Source: Centroberyx gerrardi
Taxonomy: Eukaryota; Chordata; Actinopteri; Beryciformes; Berycidae
Length of the DNA: 64,000 bases
Reading direction: 5' to 3'
NCBI RefSeq assembly: GCF_048128805.1
Contig: NC_136016.1
Location: 16,760,676-16,824,675 of the forward strand
This document shows positions 1 to 42,133 of the stretch, one piece after another (the first letter of the stretch is position 1; each line of letters begins with the position of its first letter). A program made the translations under genes and the position numbers. The notes below the pieces were generated by a model. That model did no database searches. It was not told where the DNA came from and was given only the letters and a program-made list of their open reading frames with translations.

Positions 1-107
1 GCAAGGGGCATTTGTTTCCTTGTATGTGTTGATGACATATGTTTGACAATCAGTTAAGATAAGTAATTATTATGATTGTTTATTGACAGACAAAATTATA
101 TAAGAAA

Positions 108-656
108 CAGGGTTGGGACCATCCACAAATTGAATTGAGAATGCATGGTAAATTTCAATTCAGTTCCTGAAGTTGGAATCTGAATTAGAATGTCACCCAG
201 CTCTAAGGAAACAGAATTGGAATAGAATTGGAATGACAGGAAACAGAATTGAATGCCATGAAATTCCATAAAATTCCACTTCTAAGAGAGTTTGTCTCAA
301 CTTGCTAAACATTCTAAATCAAACATTATGAATCAAATAAAAGACAGTTAAACAAATCAAATATGTATGGATTATGATTACATGTTATGCATCAAATACC
401 ACCTGAAAGGTACCTTTAACATTTTATGATATTCTGTATTGATAATATATAACACTACATGTAATATCAGATATGTGGAAAGAGAAAACAAAAAAACATG
501 GAATTTCATAGAATTTCACGGAATTAAATCCAACTTCCTGAAATTCCAATACAATTCCAATTCTGTTTCCTGTAAGGTTTTTTTTTCCAATTCCAATTCC
601 AATTCCTCAGCTGAAATGGAATTGATGAGTTTATTCTTGAATTGACCCCAGCCCTG
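108..656. mobile_element. hAT-like fold-back MITE
   Basis: A non-autonomous DNA transposon of about 549 bp. Both ends begin (reading inwards) with CAGGG followed by TTGGG or CTGGGG. The arms are rich in inverted copies of a GGAATT/AATTCC motif, so the element could fold back on itself. The 8-bp flanks ATAAGAAA (100-107) and ATCAGAAA (657-664) match at 7 of 8 positions, as expected for a hAT-type target-site duplication. No transposase frame is present. Confidence 0.7.
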
Positions 657-664
657 ATCAGAAA

Positions 665-2680
665 TGTTGGTTACTGTCTTTTATAATGTTTAAATGCTAT
701 GGTTATTTGGAACTCTCCATGGTGCTGATCGGCCAGGTGCCAATACAGAGTTTTTACTCCTAGAAGAAATAAAAAGAACTTGTTAATCTCTATTTAACCC
801 TCGCATTAGTACCTGCACATAGGCCTCTAATGTCACTTTTCCAGAGCTCTGATAATGGGCGTCTCCTCCTTTGTTATGCTGGAGATTATGGGAAGGATAG
901 GAGGAGGGGCCTGGAAAAATGTTGTTCTCACCAGGGATTGGAGATGGTAGGAGCCAAAGGGATTTCTTTGTAATAATATAATAATAATAATGAACTTAAT
1001 TTGTATTGCCCTTTTCAAAAAGCTGAGTTTGCAAAGTGCTTTACATAAAAAATTAAACAATAAAAACAATACAAACGGTAAGCAATGCAAGAACCAAAGC
1101 TGTTTACAAAGTGCTTTACAGAAATATTAAATAATAAAACATAGACACAATAAAACTGTAAAAAAAAAAAAAAAAGCTAGCTTTGTAGCTGGTTTTCCAG
1201 AGTGACCTCCTCTGTACTTCTGGACGATAGAGAAGGCCCTGATGCTGTGAAATAGAGCTTAACGAAAGGCTCAAAGGATCACAGACAAGCATCCAAAATC
1301 TCTGCTTTAATGTAAGATGGACAAAGTTCATATGGAGAAAGGTTGTTATCAGACTGTCAGCTGTCAAAAAAACAAGGTATATTTTTGGCTGCAAGCTTAT
1401 GAGGCAAAGTTACAGCAAATCACATTTCCTTCTGTCCTCAAAACCTTACAGTTGATAACTGGGAAGTTTTGTCCTCATTCTTCTTCCCTCAGCTTTGCTC
1501 CATGGACTCCCCTGCCTCCTCAGTTCTTTCTTTCAAATCCTGCTTGTGGGGCAACCAGACACTGTAACTTCTACCAAGTTCCTCATTTAAAATGTATTTG
1601 TCTGACAGATACACTTATTTGGTATTTTCTCCTGGGGTAGGCAGCGCTGACTGCTGTCTTCCATGCTACCAGTCAGCTTCATTAGGACTTTATCTGGTTT
1701 CTTCTGCAGGGTGAGTGTGTCTTTGACAGGAAGACAGCGAAGGTCCCCTCAAGTCTGGAGAACAGCTCTTCCCTGTAGCCCTGGACCGGGCCTACTTGTT
1801 GCTTTCATTGCTTCTCAAGTATTTTGACCTCAAGAGACCGAGCCTGCCCCGTGTGAACGAGCCGGAAAATAGTAGGATGAGTATCTTTTCGACATATTTC
1901 TGCTCCATGGCTGCCTTGTGGCTGCATGCAAATCAAGCAGTTAAGCACAACTGAAACTGGGCTTTGGGGAATTATCCACCCACACACAACATTTCAAATT
2001 GAGATTTTAGAGATTTTTCAAGGCACTTTGCAGATGATAAATTCAAATGGCCTACTTACCCTTTTTATAAAACTGTGTCATCCCCTATGTGATTTATTTG
2101 AATCAGAATATCACAATAACAGTACCAAACACGTCTTTTCAACAAGGAAATCCATTTTTGTGGATGTCACTTTAGTTTGAAACAGAGTTTCCCCATACTG
2201 GGCCACCATGCCTGAAGGAGCTGTGCTCACCCTAAAATAATTTAATTATTGTGGGTTTCCCATGGTCTAAATGCTGTTTCAGAGGCTTTTTTTTTCAGTC
2301 ATGTCAAATTTATTTATATGGCCCTTCATCACAAAACATGTCTCAAATCACCAATCAATCACAAAACAAAATGATGCAGGTATGCAAAGAAAATAAAACA
2401 CAAGGAAACAAAACAAAGCACAAGGCACAAAATAGCATGTTGAAATAGCATGTTTTCACCCTGACAAGAATAAAATGATTGGTGAAACACTGGTTTGAAA
2501 TGCTTATTTTTTCACTATTTATAGGCTACACATTCATCTTCCTAATAGACTATTTTCTATATAGCTGCAGGTTCCCTGCAGGACACCTAACAGAAGTTAT
2601 CATCAAACGCCTTCTTTCGGATGCCAGTCATGCTGATGAAGGCTCAGACCCGTGATGCCTCCCTAACCCCCCTCTGCTCT
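665..2680. other. Upstream intergenic DNA with retroposon tail fragments
   Basis: No convincing exon is visible. Two stretches look like 3' tails of fish retroposons. At about 979-1165 an ATAATAATA-rich segment is followed by two copies of CAAAGTGCTTTACA and a poly-A run. At about 2295-2450 there is a tract resembling the TTTATTTATATGGCCCTTCATCACA tails common in fish genomes, followed by A-rich sequence. Family assignment is from memory only. Confidence 0.4.
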
Positions 2681-2689
2681 GCCTCTGAT

Positions 2690-3350
2690 GATGTTTACAA
2701 ATCTCTTTCATAATAGTGAGGGAGGTGTCCGCAGCAGCAGCACAGGCCCCGGTGTGGCCGGGACCGAGGTGAATGCAGAGATAAGCGTATTTCAGGGAAG
2801 ATGAGGAGGGCGGGGGCAGCGCGAGAGGATGGAGAGGGAGTGGGACCCGGATGCTGATGCGAATGAGACGAAGGAAGGAAGAGGAGAGAGAAAATATCGA
2901 TTTACGGCAAGAAAAGCAAAGGGACTAATAATACGGGGGCCGTTACCCAGCGGGAGCTATATTCAGGAGGGGGAATAAGGCAGTCGAGATTAGTGCGGGT
3001 GTATCTGCGGATATCTTTCTGTTTTTTTCACCTGTGTATCAGCCGGTGAGGGAGGACACGCCAAAGGAGAGGGAGAAGATGCTGTGATCCGCTACTTGCA
3101 GGGATGTAGAGAGAGAGAGGGAGGGGGAGGGTGCTACGCTAAAAGATGGTTGTTTTGCGAGGAATACGTCTTTCCTCTCGAAAAATTGCGAGAATGTGGC
3201 CGTCCGACGAAACATACCATTTCGTGATGCCGAGAAACTTTAAGAGGTGTCGGTTTTGACAGACGGCGAGACGCGGATAGACGTTGAAGCTAAGCTAGCT
3301 GTGTTGCTGTGCCGGAGCGGTTAGTGAGGCTAAATAGCATGCTGTTCCAC
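2690..3350 (+). promoter_or_regulatory. brsk1: CpG-rich region, probable brsk1 promoter and 5'UTR exon
   Basis: GC content and CpG density rise sharply here compared with the AT-rich flanks, as in a vertebrate CpG-island promoter. A plausible donor (CCG|GTGAGG, near 3042) could end a non-coding first exon. It would splice to the acceptor TTGCAG at 4079, eleven bases before the brsk1 start codon. The transcription start is not defined by the sequence alone. Confidence 0.5.
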
Positions 3351-4044
3351 CTGTAAAATAGGCCTGACAGAGTGGATATAATTGATAAAAATTTCAATGC
3401 TAATGCCCAGTTCACATATTTAACGTTTCGTGAACAGACGAGGCCAGCAAAAGGTATAAATCTTTACTGCAGACGTGAAATACACAGAGAAAACCCGTGC
3501 TCTTCGTTCATTTTCATATTACCTGTAATATATCGCCTAATGAGGTACGACATGTAACGTTAGGCTAATACAAAATAAGCTGATGTTGTACAGAGGCAAA
3601 AGTTATTAGCTCGTCAACCTTGTCATGTTTATCTTTAGAGTAGTGGTCAGTATTTAACGCATAACAGCCTTGTATTTGTGTCATATATATCAGTTTCTCA
3701 GCTTTTGCCTACCTCTATAACTGCAAGCTATTTAGTTCAATTAGTATACATGTTTGCTATACTTCAAAGCAAATGTACCAGAAAACCCCCCTACTATTGC
3801 AAAACGGGAAAGTAGTTGTGTCAGTGCATCGGGTTTAGATGAAAAATGTTCAATTATCATCCAAAAGTTATAGGTCAGGACCAGTTTGGCTTGTACATTT
3901 TTTACACGCTCTCCCAGTAAGTAGCAGTGTTACATCTAACCTATTTGTATCACTGAAGCAAAAAGTAATCCGTCTTTTGAGTCCGGCACCGTATTCCACA
4001 ATAACTAACTTCCTAGCTGTATAATATCACAGTAATTGCAATAA

Positions 4045-15511
<11,467 letters not shown>

Positions 15512-18110
15512 GACAGAAAGAGAGACCGTGCAGCAGGATGCCTAAACAACACTGGAAACAAGACAGTATAACTTCATCTCCAAGTATCCCTGCAAGCCAT
15601 GAGCTATCTCCTATTCTTCCTTGACTAAGTAATTGAAGGTGCTTGACCATTGCAAGGATTGAGAAATAGCTTTTATCCCCTCTCATGCTTTTTTTTTTTT
15701 TTTTCAACTTGACATTCTCTCGACCTTCTGGATCACCAGGATTCCTGCCCTTGAATGAAAAAGAAGTGATAAGGACTCACCCTTTAATGAAAAAATAAAT
15801 ATACGTGAATGAGCAGTTTGGTATCCATCTTAGATACAGCTTCACAGATCAAACTAGGAATTTTGAAGTGCTAACGTGCATGCCAGTTAGCAAATCAGCC
15901 TGCTAAAGGATGCTAACATGATCAGATAGGCTAGTCTACCATATCATTGCAATACAGTATCTGACACCAAAAAGGAAGAACTTGAAAGAACACAAAGTCT
16001 TGTGATGGTTCTCAAGATTAGTCTCAAAATTATCCAACTCATACCACTATCAAGGAGCATACAATTACCAATCCATACTGGAAGACGTTTTGCCCTCAGT
16101 ATCTCAGCAGACGCACCCCGACAGTTAGCAACCTGCTACCACTTCAATGAATGAGCTGAACAAAACACAGCAAAAGGTCCTGATTTGCTTGGGAGAAATT
16201 ACATCCCTGAAATGGGAATTCCAGCAATGTCTTCTCCTGAGGTAAAGAAAACCAACATGTTAAGCTAAGTGAATGTGAAAAAAAATATTTTTTTATTTAG
16301 TTTAATTTAGGATTATACATTTCTTTTGAGGATGTCAGTAGCACAGCGAGAGCAGTAAAGGTAGGAACTGAGCACACATGCTTCAGTGTTGGAGACGGGA
16401 AGCGAACCAGTCGGTTTTTGGCAGGCATCCATTTAAAGTTATGTGTTTGGAATTTTTTTGTATTTTGTTTTTACTCAGAGACAATATGAAACAATGCAAC
16501 CAAGATTTTTTGCGTTGGAACCCCCTTGCTCTGAAGAAAAGTATTTTTGATTTGAAAAGAAATATGAACATATATGGAAAAAAAAAAAAACACTATGCGT
16601 GAATAGTTCCATGAACCTCATCACTGCTGTTTGTGCCCAGATTGAATGAATAGAGCATTCCAGGCCTGTGGATCGGACAGACCTTTCTCGTTGAGCTTGT
16701 CTCATATTGCCATAGTAATCACATATTGACTCAAAACAAAAACAAAACAAAAAACACAAACTAACAAAAAAAAACAAAAAAAAAAACAAAATCTCCGAAC
16801 ATTCATCAATGGACATTCTCATGATGCCCGGACTCAAAAAGCTTGCGATGTCAATTCCTTGTTGAGCAGGACTTCAAAATGGGAAGCAAGCAGAGAGAGT
16901 CTCCTACCACACTCCAGTCCCTCACTCCAGTGTTCACCAACAAGCCAAGTAGTCCACCACTGCACCCGCCCTCATCACTGAGAGTCGCACCATTCTGCAA
17001 GCAGACGTAGCACCTCCGACGGTCACGTATTACTCTAGTATTCTATCAGACTAACCGACATTCATCACCAGTCTTCCATACGGCACAATATGCAACAAAA
17101 TTGCAGAATGTTTTCAGAGGGATACGCAGTGCTACAGTGCTGTTTATTTGTGTATTTATTTATTTTTGTTTATATATTTATCCGCCTATTTATTTATTTA
17201 TTTATTGTTTATTTATTTATTTATTATTTGGTCATTTGTTTGTGTTATGGATTTGTTTACATATTTGATTTTATGCCAACAAAATGTATCAAGAGCTAAT
17301 TCAAGAATTTATTTCCTTTCCTCATTACCACTCCTTTCCAACCCTTCTTTCTTTCAGTATCTTAATGATTTTGATTGCATTACTGACAGGTTGCTCTCAC
17401 CTCACTTCTCCGATGATCTTTGTTTTTATTTCACATCTCTTTCGTCACGCTTAGCTCTGATAACAGGGATGTGTGTGAGCCGAGTGGATGATGGCTGCGT
17501 GAGACGCCGTGAGCCGTCACTGTGCGTAACAGAAACAAAGTGAGGAAGGCTTGTTTTTGAACAAACAAATGATAACACAAGGAGCTCTCTTCAAACATCC
17601 TGTAGGGATATGTGACTGACCCAGGAGCATTAGATGGATAAACACAACCAAACCCTAACATGCACACAATTTTTCTCTCACACATTGAATGCTTGCTAAT
17701 TCTCTTCATCTCTTGCTTTATGCCTTGTCCCTTTGACCTGTCTGTCTGCCTTCACCTGTTGTGTAGCCATCATCAGCACAAGAGAAACTGTACGAAGTCG
17801 TTAGCTTCACTGTCCGTACACACTTTATGATTGCTCACCTCCATCATTTTCATCTTTGTCATCATCACCACCTTCACCTCCACTTTCATTGACCCAACTC
17901 TAGCTAAGATTGTAAACTATTCTCCATTCCTAAGGGTCAGTAGAATAAGGTGTTAAAAAAAGAAATGTCTGTATCATAATTTAAATATAAAAAGTGCACT
18001 ATTATAACTATTGCCTGTGATAAAAAGAACAATTATGGTTGAATTGATGGTCAAAATAAAGAGAGATCCACCTTATTGTTATGGTTATAATAATAAACCC
18101 TAAAATCGTG
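15512..18110 (+). other. brsk1: Probable 3'UTR of brsk1
   Basis: No competing gene is visible for 2.6 kb after the brsk1 stop codon. AATAAA signals at about 18053 and 18092 mark likely ends, after which the sequence changes character. Long 3'UTRs are common for neuronal kinases. The extent is an inference from the poly-A signals. Confidence 0.5.
17141..17230 (+). promoter_or_regulatory. brsk1: AU-rich element in the brsk1 3'UTR
   Basis: A 90-base stretch contains a dense run of overlapping ATTTA pentamers, in two blocks of ATTTATTTATTT around 17150 and 17187-17224. In an mRNA this is the clustered AU-rich element type bound by ELAV/Hu, TTP and AUF1 proteins, which control stability and translation. 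It is functional only if the brsk1 transcript extends this far. Confidence 0.6.
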
Positions 18111-18779
18111 TGTCTTGTCTATTTAGTTTCTGTGTTAAAGTGGTGTCTCTGTCCATTTTATGTGGCTGTGTTCCTTTTAACATACAGCAGTTAATGCCAA
18201 AAAGCTTATAGCCTTAGATAATTTTACTAGCAATTTGAACAGAATGTGAACGTCATCTGCTTACTCCCAACTGTGGTATAAAATGAATAACATGAACACG
18301 GACATCGTAATTAATTCTCAAACCAAGTAGATAAAAGTGGGAAAAATAGCATAGAACAGGAACAGTGGTTTCCAAAGAGGGGTGCTTAGTTTAATTTTAG
18401 GTTGGTTTCACCTGTCAGAGGTTACAACCATGAGAAAATGTATAAGGGTTACTGTTCTGAACAATAGTTTCATTGTACCCACTGTGGTCATCAACCCACC
18501 TGCAGTACACAGCTATAATTGTGTACAAAGTCAATTATAACAAAATGGAAAAGTAGATTTTCAGTGGCTGAGGTACTTTGTGCTGCAGCAGCAGAATGAA
18601 GAGGAGAAAATGTATATCAGGCATGTAATTGATGAAGTGATTTATTAAAAAAAATTGCTTGAAAACTAAAAGTTAAACAAGAACACATATAACAATACAA
18701 GATATTTCCATAAAATCCCAAACAACAACATATAACAACAAAATACATCAGTTTTACCATCAGTTGTCACCAATTCCAG
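18111..18779. other. Short intergenic spacer between brsk1 and the CPT1 gene
   Basis: AT-rich, with no exon, repeat or motif that I can support. Confidence 0.5.
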
Positions 18780-19022
18780 CGCTCTCCGCCCCCTAAACGT
18801 CACACCCCGGGTATCAGAGAACACTCACATCTGAATGGCGATATTTCCGACAGCACTGGAACGCAGCACCAGCCTCATCCAGGCTTCATCTCTACAGTAA
18901 GTTTGCTTCAGCCAGAAGAGAGGAGGGCCGACAGCGAGCCAGAGAGGAGGCTTCGACGACGTCAAAGTTACAGTTGTTGCCTGATTCCCAGTTCTCGAAA
19001 TTTCCGTTCCCATAAACAACAG
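18780..19022 (+). promoter_or_regulatory. cpt1c: Promoter and non-coding exon 1 of the CPT1 gene
   Basis: A GC-rich patch has a GC box (CCGCCCC, about 18786) and a CRE-like ACGTCAC (about 18796). It is followed by exon sequence ending in a good donor (AACAG|GTACGG, exon end 19022). The next acceptor before the start codon is at 23885, so intron 1 would be 4.9 kb. The transcription start was not located. Confidence 0.5.
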
Positions 19023-23885
<4,863 letters not shown>

Positions 23886-23887
23886 TC

Positions 23888-37335
<13,448 letters not shown>

Positions 37336-38806
37336 AGAGTTTCCCACGAGGGGGGAAAGGATGTTAAAGGGAAGGTGTGCAAATCTAATTGTGATATTAT
37401 AGAGTGAGCTGTTGAGGAAAGCTAGAGGCTTTTTTACAGCCGATAGGGCAATATTCAAGAGACAGCTTCATGGGGGAACCGGTGTTATAACTAGAATGGT
37501 GTTTTGCTGATATGCATTTCTGTTTGTGTGTATATAACTTGTGTGAAATCGATGGGTGTGAAGAGGGCAAGGGTCCACAGAATATCAAATTAGACAGTAA
37601 GTGTTTAATGAGGGATGAAGATTTATATACAATACTATTTATTGGTATAATCTTTAAAGTTTTAATATTTTATTTGATCCAAAGCATTGGAACATAAATA
37701 ATGACAAACCCCGACTGAAAATGCTATTACTGTGACACGGTTGTTTATTTTCAAGAGGTCCAGTATGAATTGCGCCACTCAAAATTAAGGTAGAAATTTA
37801 TTACACTTTACCTTATTGCAGGGAGTAATTTGTCATTTCAAGTGCAGTATGTTTTGACCCCATAAGTATGCCACAGTTTGTGTTGTGCCACCAATGTGCG
37901 GTTTTCAACTTGTGATGTTGAATTTGTTTGGAAAACGTAAAGAGGAAGTGTGTGATTCATGGAAGGTTAGCAGGAAGAGGAGGCGTACGGGACTCCTGAG
38001 CTGATTTCGGTTTCTACCATTTGAATGCAACATTGCTGTAACTGTGACAACAGCGACTGAATCTCGGAAGCCTTCTCAGTCTTTAATGTTGATATTTTAC
38101 TCTGCTTTCCAGAGTAGCACATGATTGTACTGTTTTGTTGAGAATGCCAGGCTGTTATAGAAGTAGTGAAATGACGTGGCTTATTCAAATTCATAGATTA
38201 TCATTTGACTGTGTTATTATAATCCAGTGCCAACTCACTGACCCTTTTGGTATTTTTTTTAATTTATGCAGAAGTAACTGAATTGGAAGGTGTATTTTCC
38301 AAACACACTTAAATTGTACATACAGTATAATCATTTCAGTGGTCAGTAGACATTTTAAGTTAAAAAATTTAGCTTTGTACTATGATGAGTAATTCAAGTT
38401 ATTTCACTACTATCTGTAAACCTATGTTGGATAAGATGTATTTCTTTTGTATGTTTTTATTAGTTTCTCAGTGTATTATGAAACAGGCACCGTAACAATG
38501 CAAGCTGATATTTTTGAACTATATGTGCAGGTAGCCGAGCCCGAGCAGTGCTGTGTGTCCAGTCTGGACTTAAAGTGAATTTTTACAGTCAAGCCCTCTG
38601 ATTTAAAAGGCTTGTATGTTACCAGTGACACAGATTCTTGTGTAATTCTCCATTGCTTACTGACAATTTTTTCTTTTTTTGTTTCTTCACTCCAGGTCAG
38701 CTACTGAGCAGCTGAGCTTGTATCACTATATTCCTATTGTCAGCCTTTTTTAAAGCAAAAGTACAAGGAAACAATGAAATCACTCTTTATTAAAAAAAAA
38801 AAAAAA
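37336..38806 (+). other. cpt1c: Probable 3'UTR of the CPT1 gene
   Basis: No exon is visible from the stop codon to the A-run at 38792-38806. At 38786-38794 TTTATTAAA reads as a poly-A signal on both strands: ATTAAA on plus, AATAAA on minus. It could therefore end both this transcript and the converging lectin transcript. Confidence 0.5.
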
Positions 38807-39140
38807 AGGGACTCAGTTGTGTTTGTTTACTCTCTGTTTTTTGCATGACAGAAACTGAGATCCATAGTCTATATCATGCATACAGCAGAGTCTTGTGTAT
38901 CCAAATCTTAGAATTCAAAATGGATTTCTAAGTTTCTAAATTTCTGACAGGTTCAGCATGTTGAGTAAACATGGAAAAGCTAATCCCCCCCCCCCAGTAA
39001 TTCTCTTGATATTTTCTCCGTGCAGCAAATGGCAGAGACGCAGACAGTAGAGACCACTAACTGATTTTTGCTTCGAAAGGAAATGGGCTGCTAATAAATA
39101 TTGAGTCATAACTCATGCATTGCATAGTGGCAGCTTCACT

Positions 39141-42133
39141 TCAAATATCGTCCTCACAGTCTTCCTCCGTTTTCCTTTTCTCCTCTTTTTTGTGGAAAAC
39201 GTTCCCATCCTGCTTTACTACCCATCGAAGCTTGACTCCCTCGTGCTTTTCTTGGATCTGCGGAAGTAAGCAAATATACTGAACATCCAGAAACCACACC
39301 TTTTTATTCTATTCAGCTAGTAATGTACTCTATAGACTAAGACTCACTTGGTTCAAAATGGCTTCTCTCACAGCAGGATCATTGAGGTTCAAGGATGAAT
39401 GTGACTTCAGTTCCACTCTCACGATCTGCCTCGTGACTTGAGGCATTTCTTTAGCAAGAGGAAAGAATACTATCAAATGTTAATTTTATTGCACTTCATT
39501 AATCATGATGGCAAATCAATTTTCAGCTGTGATTAAAAGCAAGATTTTTTTTTAAGAAATATTGTTGTGAACAGCCAGTAACTGAAAGGGAGATGTGAAA
39601 ATTTCTGTCTTTTTTTTTATTTTAAATTTTTTTTTTTTATCTCAGGTACATTTATGTCTCATCTGTTTTATCATCAAGGTTGGGAAGTGTTGGGCTCCAT
39701 GTAACAGGATTGTACTGATCATCATTTGTGTTATCCACTATAGTTACAGTAAAACACAGGTATCACAATAGATATGAAAAAATATGTGATCACTGGTTGC
39801 ATTAGTTTGAAATATATGAGGCATATACTGTAGATTATGTGTTTATAGACATTAACATAATTTTACACCTTGAAAAAATGATTGATACTGTTAATAATGA
39901 AGGTAACAGCTAAAATCACATGTAAACTGTAAATAAATTGTAATAAATCTGTTAAAATGCATATGGTATGGATTTTAAAAGCAAATCTACAAGTAATTGG
40001 AAAGTAATCAAGTTACAGTAGGGCTTCAGTGGTTTACATTATTGATTACATTTATCAACAGGTTATAAGTAAATCTATAACTGATCCTGAAGATAACCTC
40101 ACCAACCCTTGTTACCATTTACTTACCCTTATAGCAGTAGAACAGGTATGTGCCTTTGCATCCCCTGTCATACCACATCTTGGCAGAGGGGCTATACAGC
40201 GTACAGTTTCCATCCCTGTTTGGCTGAGAGCCCGCCCAGTATCTGAAGGGACTCTTACTCTGGTCCGACCATTTCCACTCATCTCTGAACAGACCCATCC
40301 ACACCCAGGACGGCTGTGGCACGGCATCGTTAACCTCGTGCTGCAACGCCTGATTTTCAGGCTGGTTCCTCACACTTGCCAAGTCGCTGTGATTCGCTCG
40401 GCAGTACACTTGGGCTTCCCTCCAAGTCTTTTCTTCAGGAATTATAACATACTTCCCACTGGGCTTCTTATCTGTAAACATTAGCACACGTATGCATTGA
40501 CTGGATGCTTGCACAAAATAGGAAAAGTTTTCTTGCTGTGACATGTATTTAAAGGTGCATTAAGAAAGATTGTACTGTTACGTAACACAAAATGACCATA
40601 AGTCATTGTTATTACACCCATTTTGACAATATACCTTGATAGAGTTATTGATCAATATCAATGACTCACAGTGATTACTCACTGTGTTTCAGTTTTGGAA
40701 CAAAAACTCCCAGCTCATTGGAATTTCAAGACACTCCCAGTCTCCTCCCGTCCTACTCAGCATTTCCAACCTCTAAACGCTGAAGGACGGTACATGAGGG
40801 AGAAACCGGCATCGCAAAACCCCCTTCTCAAACGACATTGCTTTTACAGTATTTAGGATTGTAATATATTTCCTCTTAACTAGACGTTTCTGTTGAATCT
40901 CTGCTCTAATAAGCCAGTTTACTCACCTTCAGGGACGCAAACTAGTCACCTTTTTCATCCCAAAATAGGACACTTAAGTGAAGGATTTCTGAGTGGTTTT
41001 GTGTCTGCCCTGGCATCTGTCACCTTTTTCACTATCCATGAGTTTGCATCCCTGCACCTTTTATTGTAATAATGTGACTTTATTATGCATGTTATTACAG
41101 GCCAGTGTAAGTGCTGGAGAGTTGTCAATATTGTTGCAATTCCTTGGTCGATAAAAGTCATAGATTACTTAAAGCTGCAATAAGCAACATTTTTTAACTA
41201 CTAGAGCGTGACAGAAACCGCAACACATTTGTAAATAAAGCGCAGCAAAGCCACTGCACTGCAGAGGCCTACCAAGGACAAACATTGCAGAACACCATAC
41301 ATGGAGGCTAACAGCTAAGCTAAACATACCTGCTTTAACAAGTTTACTCACTCGCTTCATCAATTCCACCATTAAGAGAACATTTTCAGGAACGGGAGGG
41401 GGTGAGGGTTGCTTTTAAACAGCGAGGGTGGAGCCAAGCCAAGCTCCGCCCTCGCTCACAAGCAACATATCATTATGTCTCAATGAAATCTCCACATGGC
41501 ACACATTTGTTTCAGGATTGGTTATAAGGCCTGATATCGCTTATTGCAGGTTTAACGCCCCTTTAAAATATCCAACTCTGAAAAGCACTACATGTCAAGT
41601 TAAAGCCAACGAACTCACCGTCATGACAGGCAAAGAATTGTCTTCTCTGGCAGTCTACACCGAGCCACCTTCCCTCAGTGTTCATGCCTCCACACAGGTG
41701 GGAGGAGCCAGGCGGACCGGCCCAGTTCGTCCACTCAGCGACTCCTTCACTGCTCTGACTTTCTCCCACAGACCACTGCCACGGCGTCGGCCCAGTCTTT
41801 CTCAGACCAATCCAGATTTCTTGTGACACGCCGCTGGCTGATGCCTTGCTCATCATCCTCTTCATGTCTTCATAGTTGCCAACTGTGGCCAGGTCAGTGT
41901 ACTGCTGTCTGCAGTGCTGCTGGGCCTCGCCCCAGCTCTTCGCTACGTTCACCAAGTGATACTCACGGTGAAGATGTGAACAAACTGTCACAGGTCCTGC
42001 AGAGTGACTTTTCATGTTACACCCATTTTGACAATATTGTGTATTCTCATTTCATAGGATTAATGTGTCATGATGAGTATTTTGTAGAAAGACACTGACC
42101 TAAGACGAGCGGCAACAATAACAGACGCAGCAT
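39141..42133 (-). CDS. Secreted protein with two C-type lectin domains
   Basis: Coding exons on the minus strand: 42133-42100 (signal peptide MLRLLLLPLVLG), 41996-41619 (first lectin domain), 40471-40127 (second lectin domain), 39448-39348 and 39257-39141 (tail). Phases agree and the protein has 324 residues. Each domain has the conserved Cys pattern and WIGL or WMGL signature. The first ends CGGMNTEGRW...GVDC...FFACHDG and the second NCTLYSPSAKMWYDRGC...FYCYKG. Neither shows an intact EPN or QPD plus WND sugar-binding set, though the second has QPN. The tail (about 252-324) is charged and ends KKEEKRKTEEDCEDDI. No membrane segment is seen after the lectin domains. It resembles the CLEC20A or mannose-receptor-like lectins annotated in fish. 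The ligand is unknown, and no symbol is given because these lectins expand by lineage. Confidence 0.88.
41169..41555. mobile_element. MITE with terminal inverted repeats in the lectin intron
   Basis: The left end TTAAAGCTGCAATAAGCAAC and the reverse complement of the right end, TTAAACCTGCAATAAGCGAT, pair with 16 of 20 matches. The length is about 387 bp with no coding frame. The TTAA-type ends recall PIF/Harbinger or related MITEs, but the target-site duplication is not clear. Confidence 0.65.

Noticed and set aside
17148-17543. Plus-strand open frame of 131 codons
   Set aside because: Its start is a translation of the AU-rich element (Ile/Leu/Phe/Tyr-rich). It lies in the brsk1 3'UTR and has no recognisable domain.
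40029-40484. Plus-strand open frame of 151 codons
   Set aside because: Antisense shadow of the second lectin domain on the minus strand, with no family resemblance. The frame at 41428-41826 is likewise the shadow of the first lectin domain.
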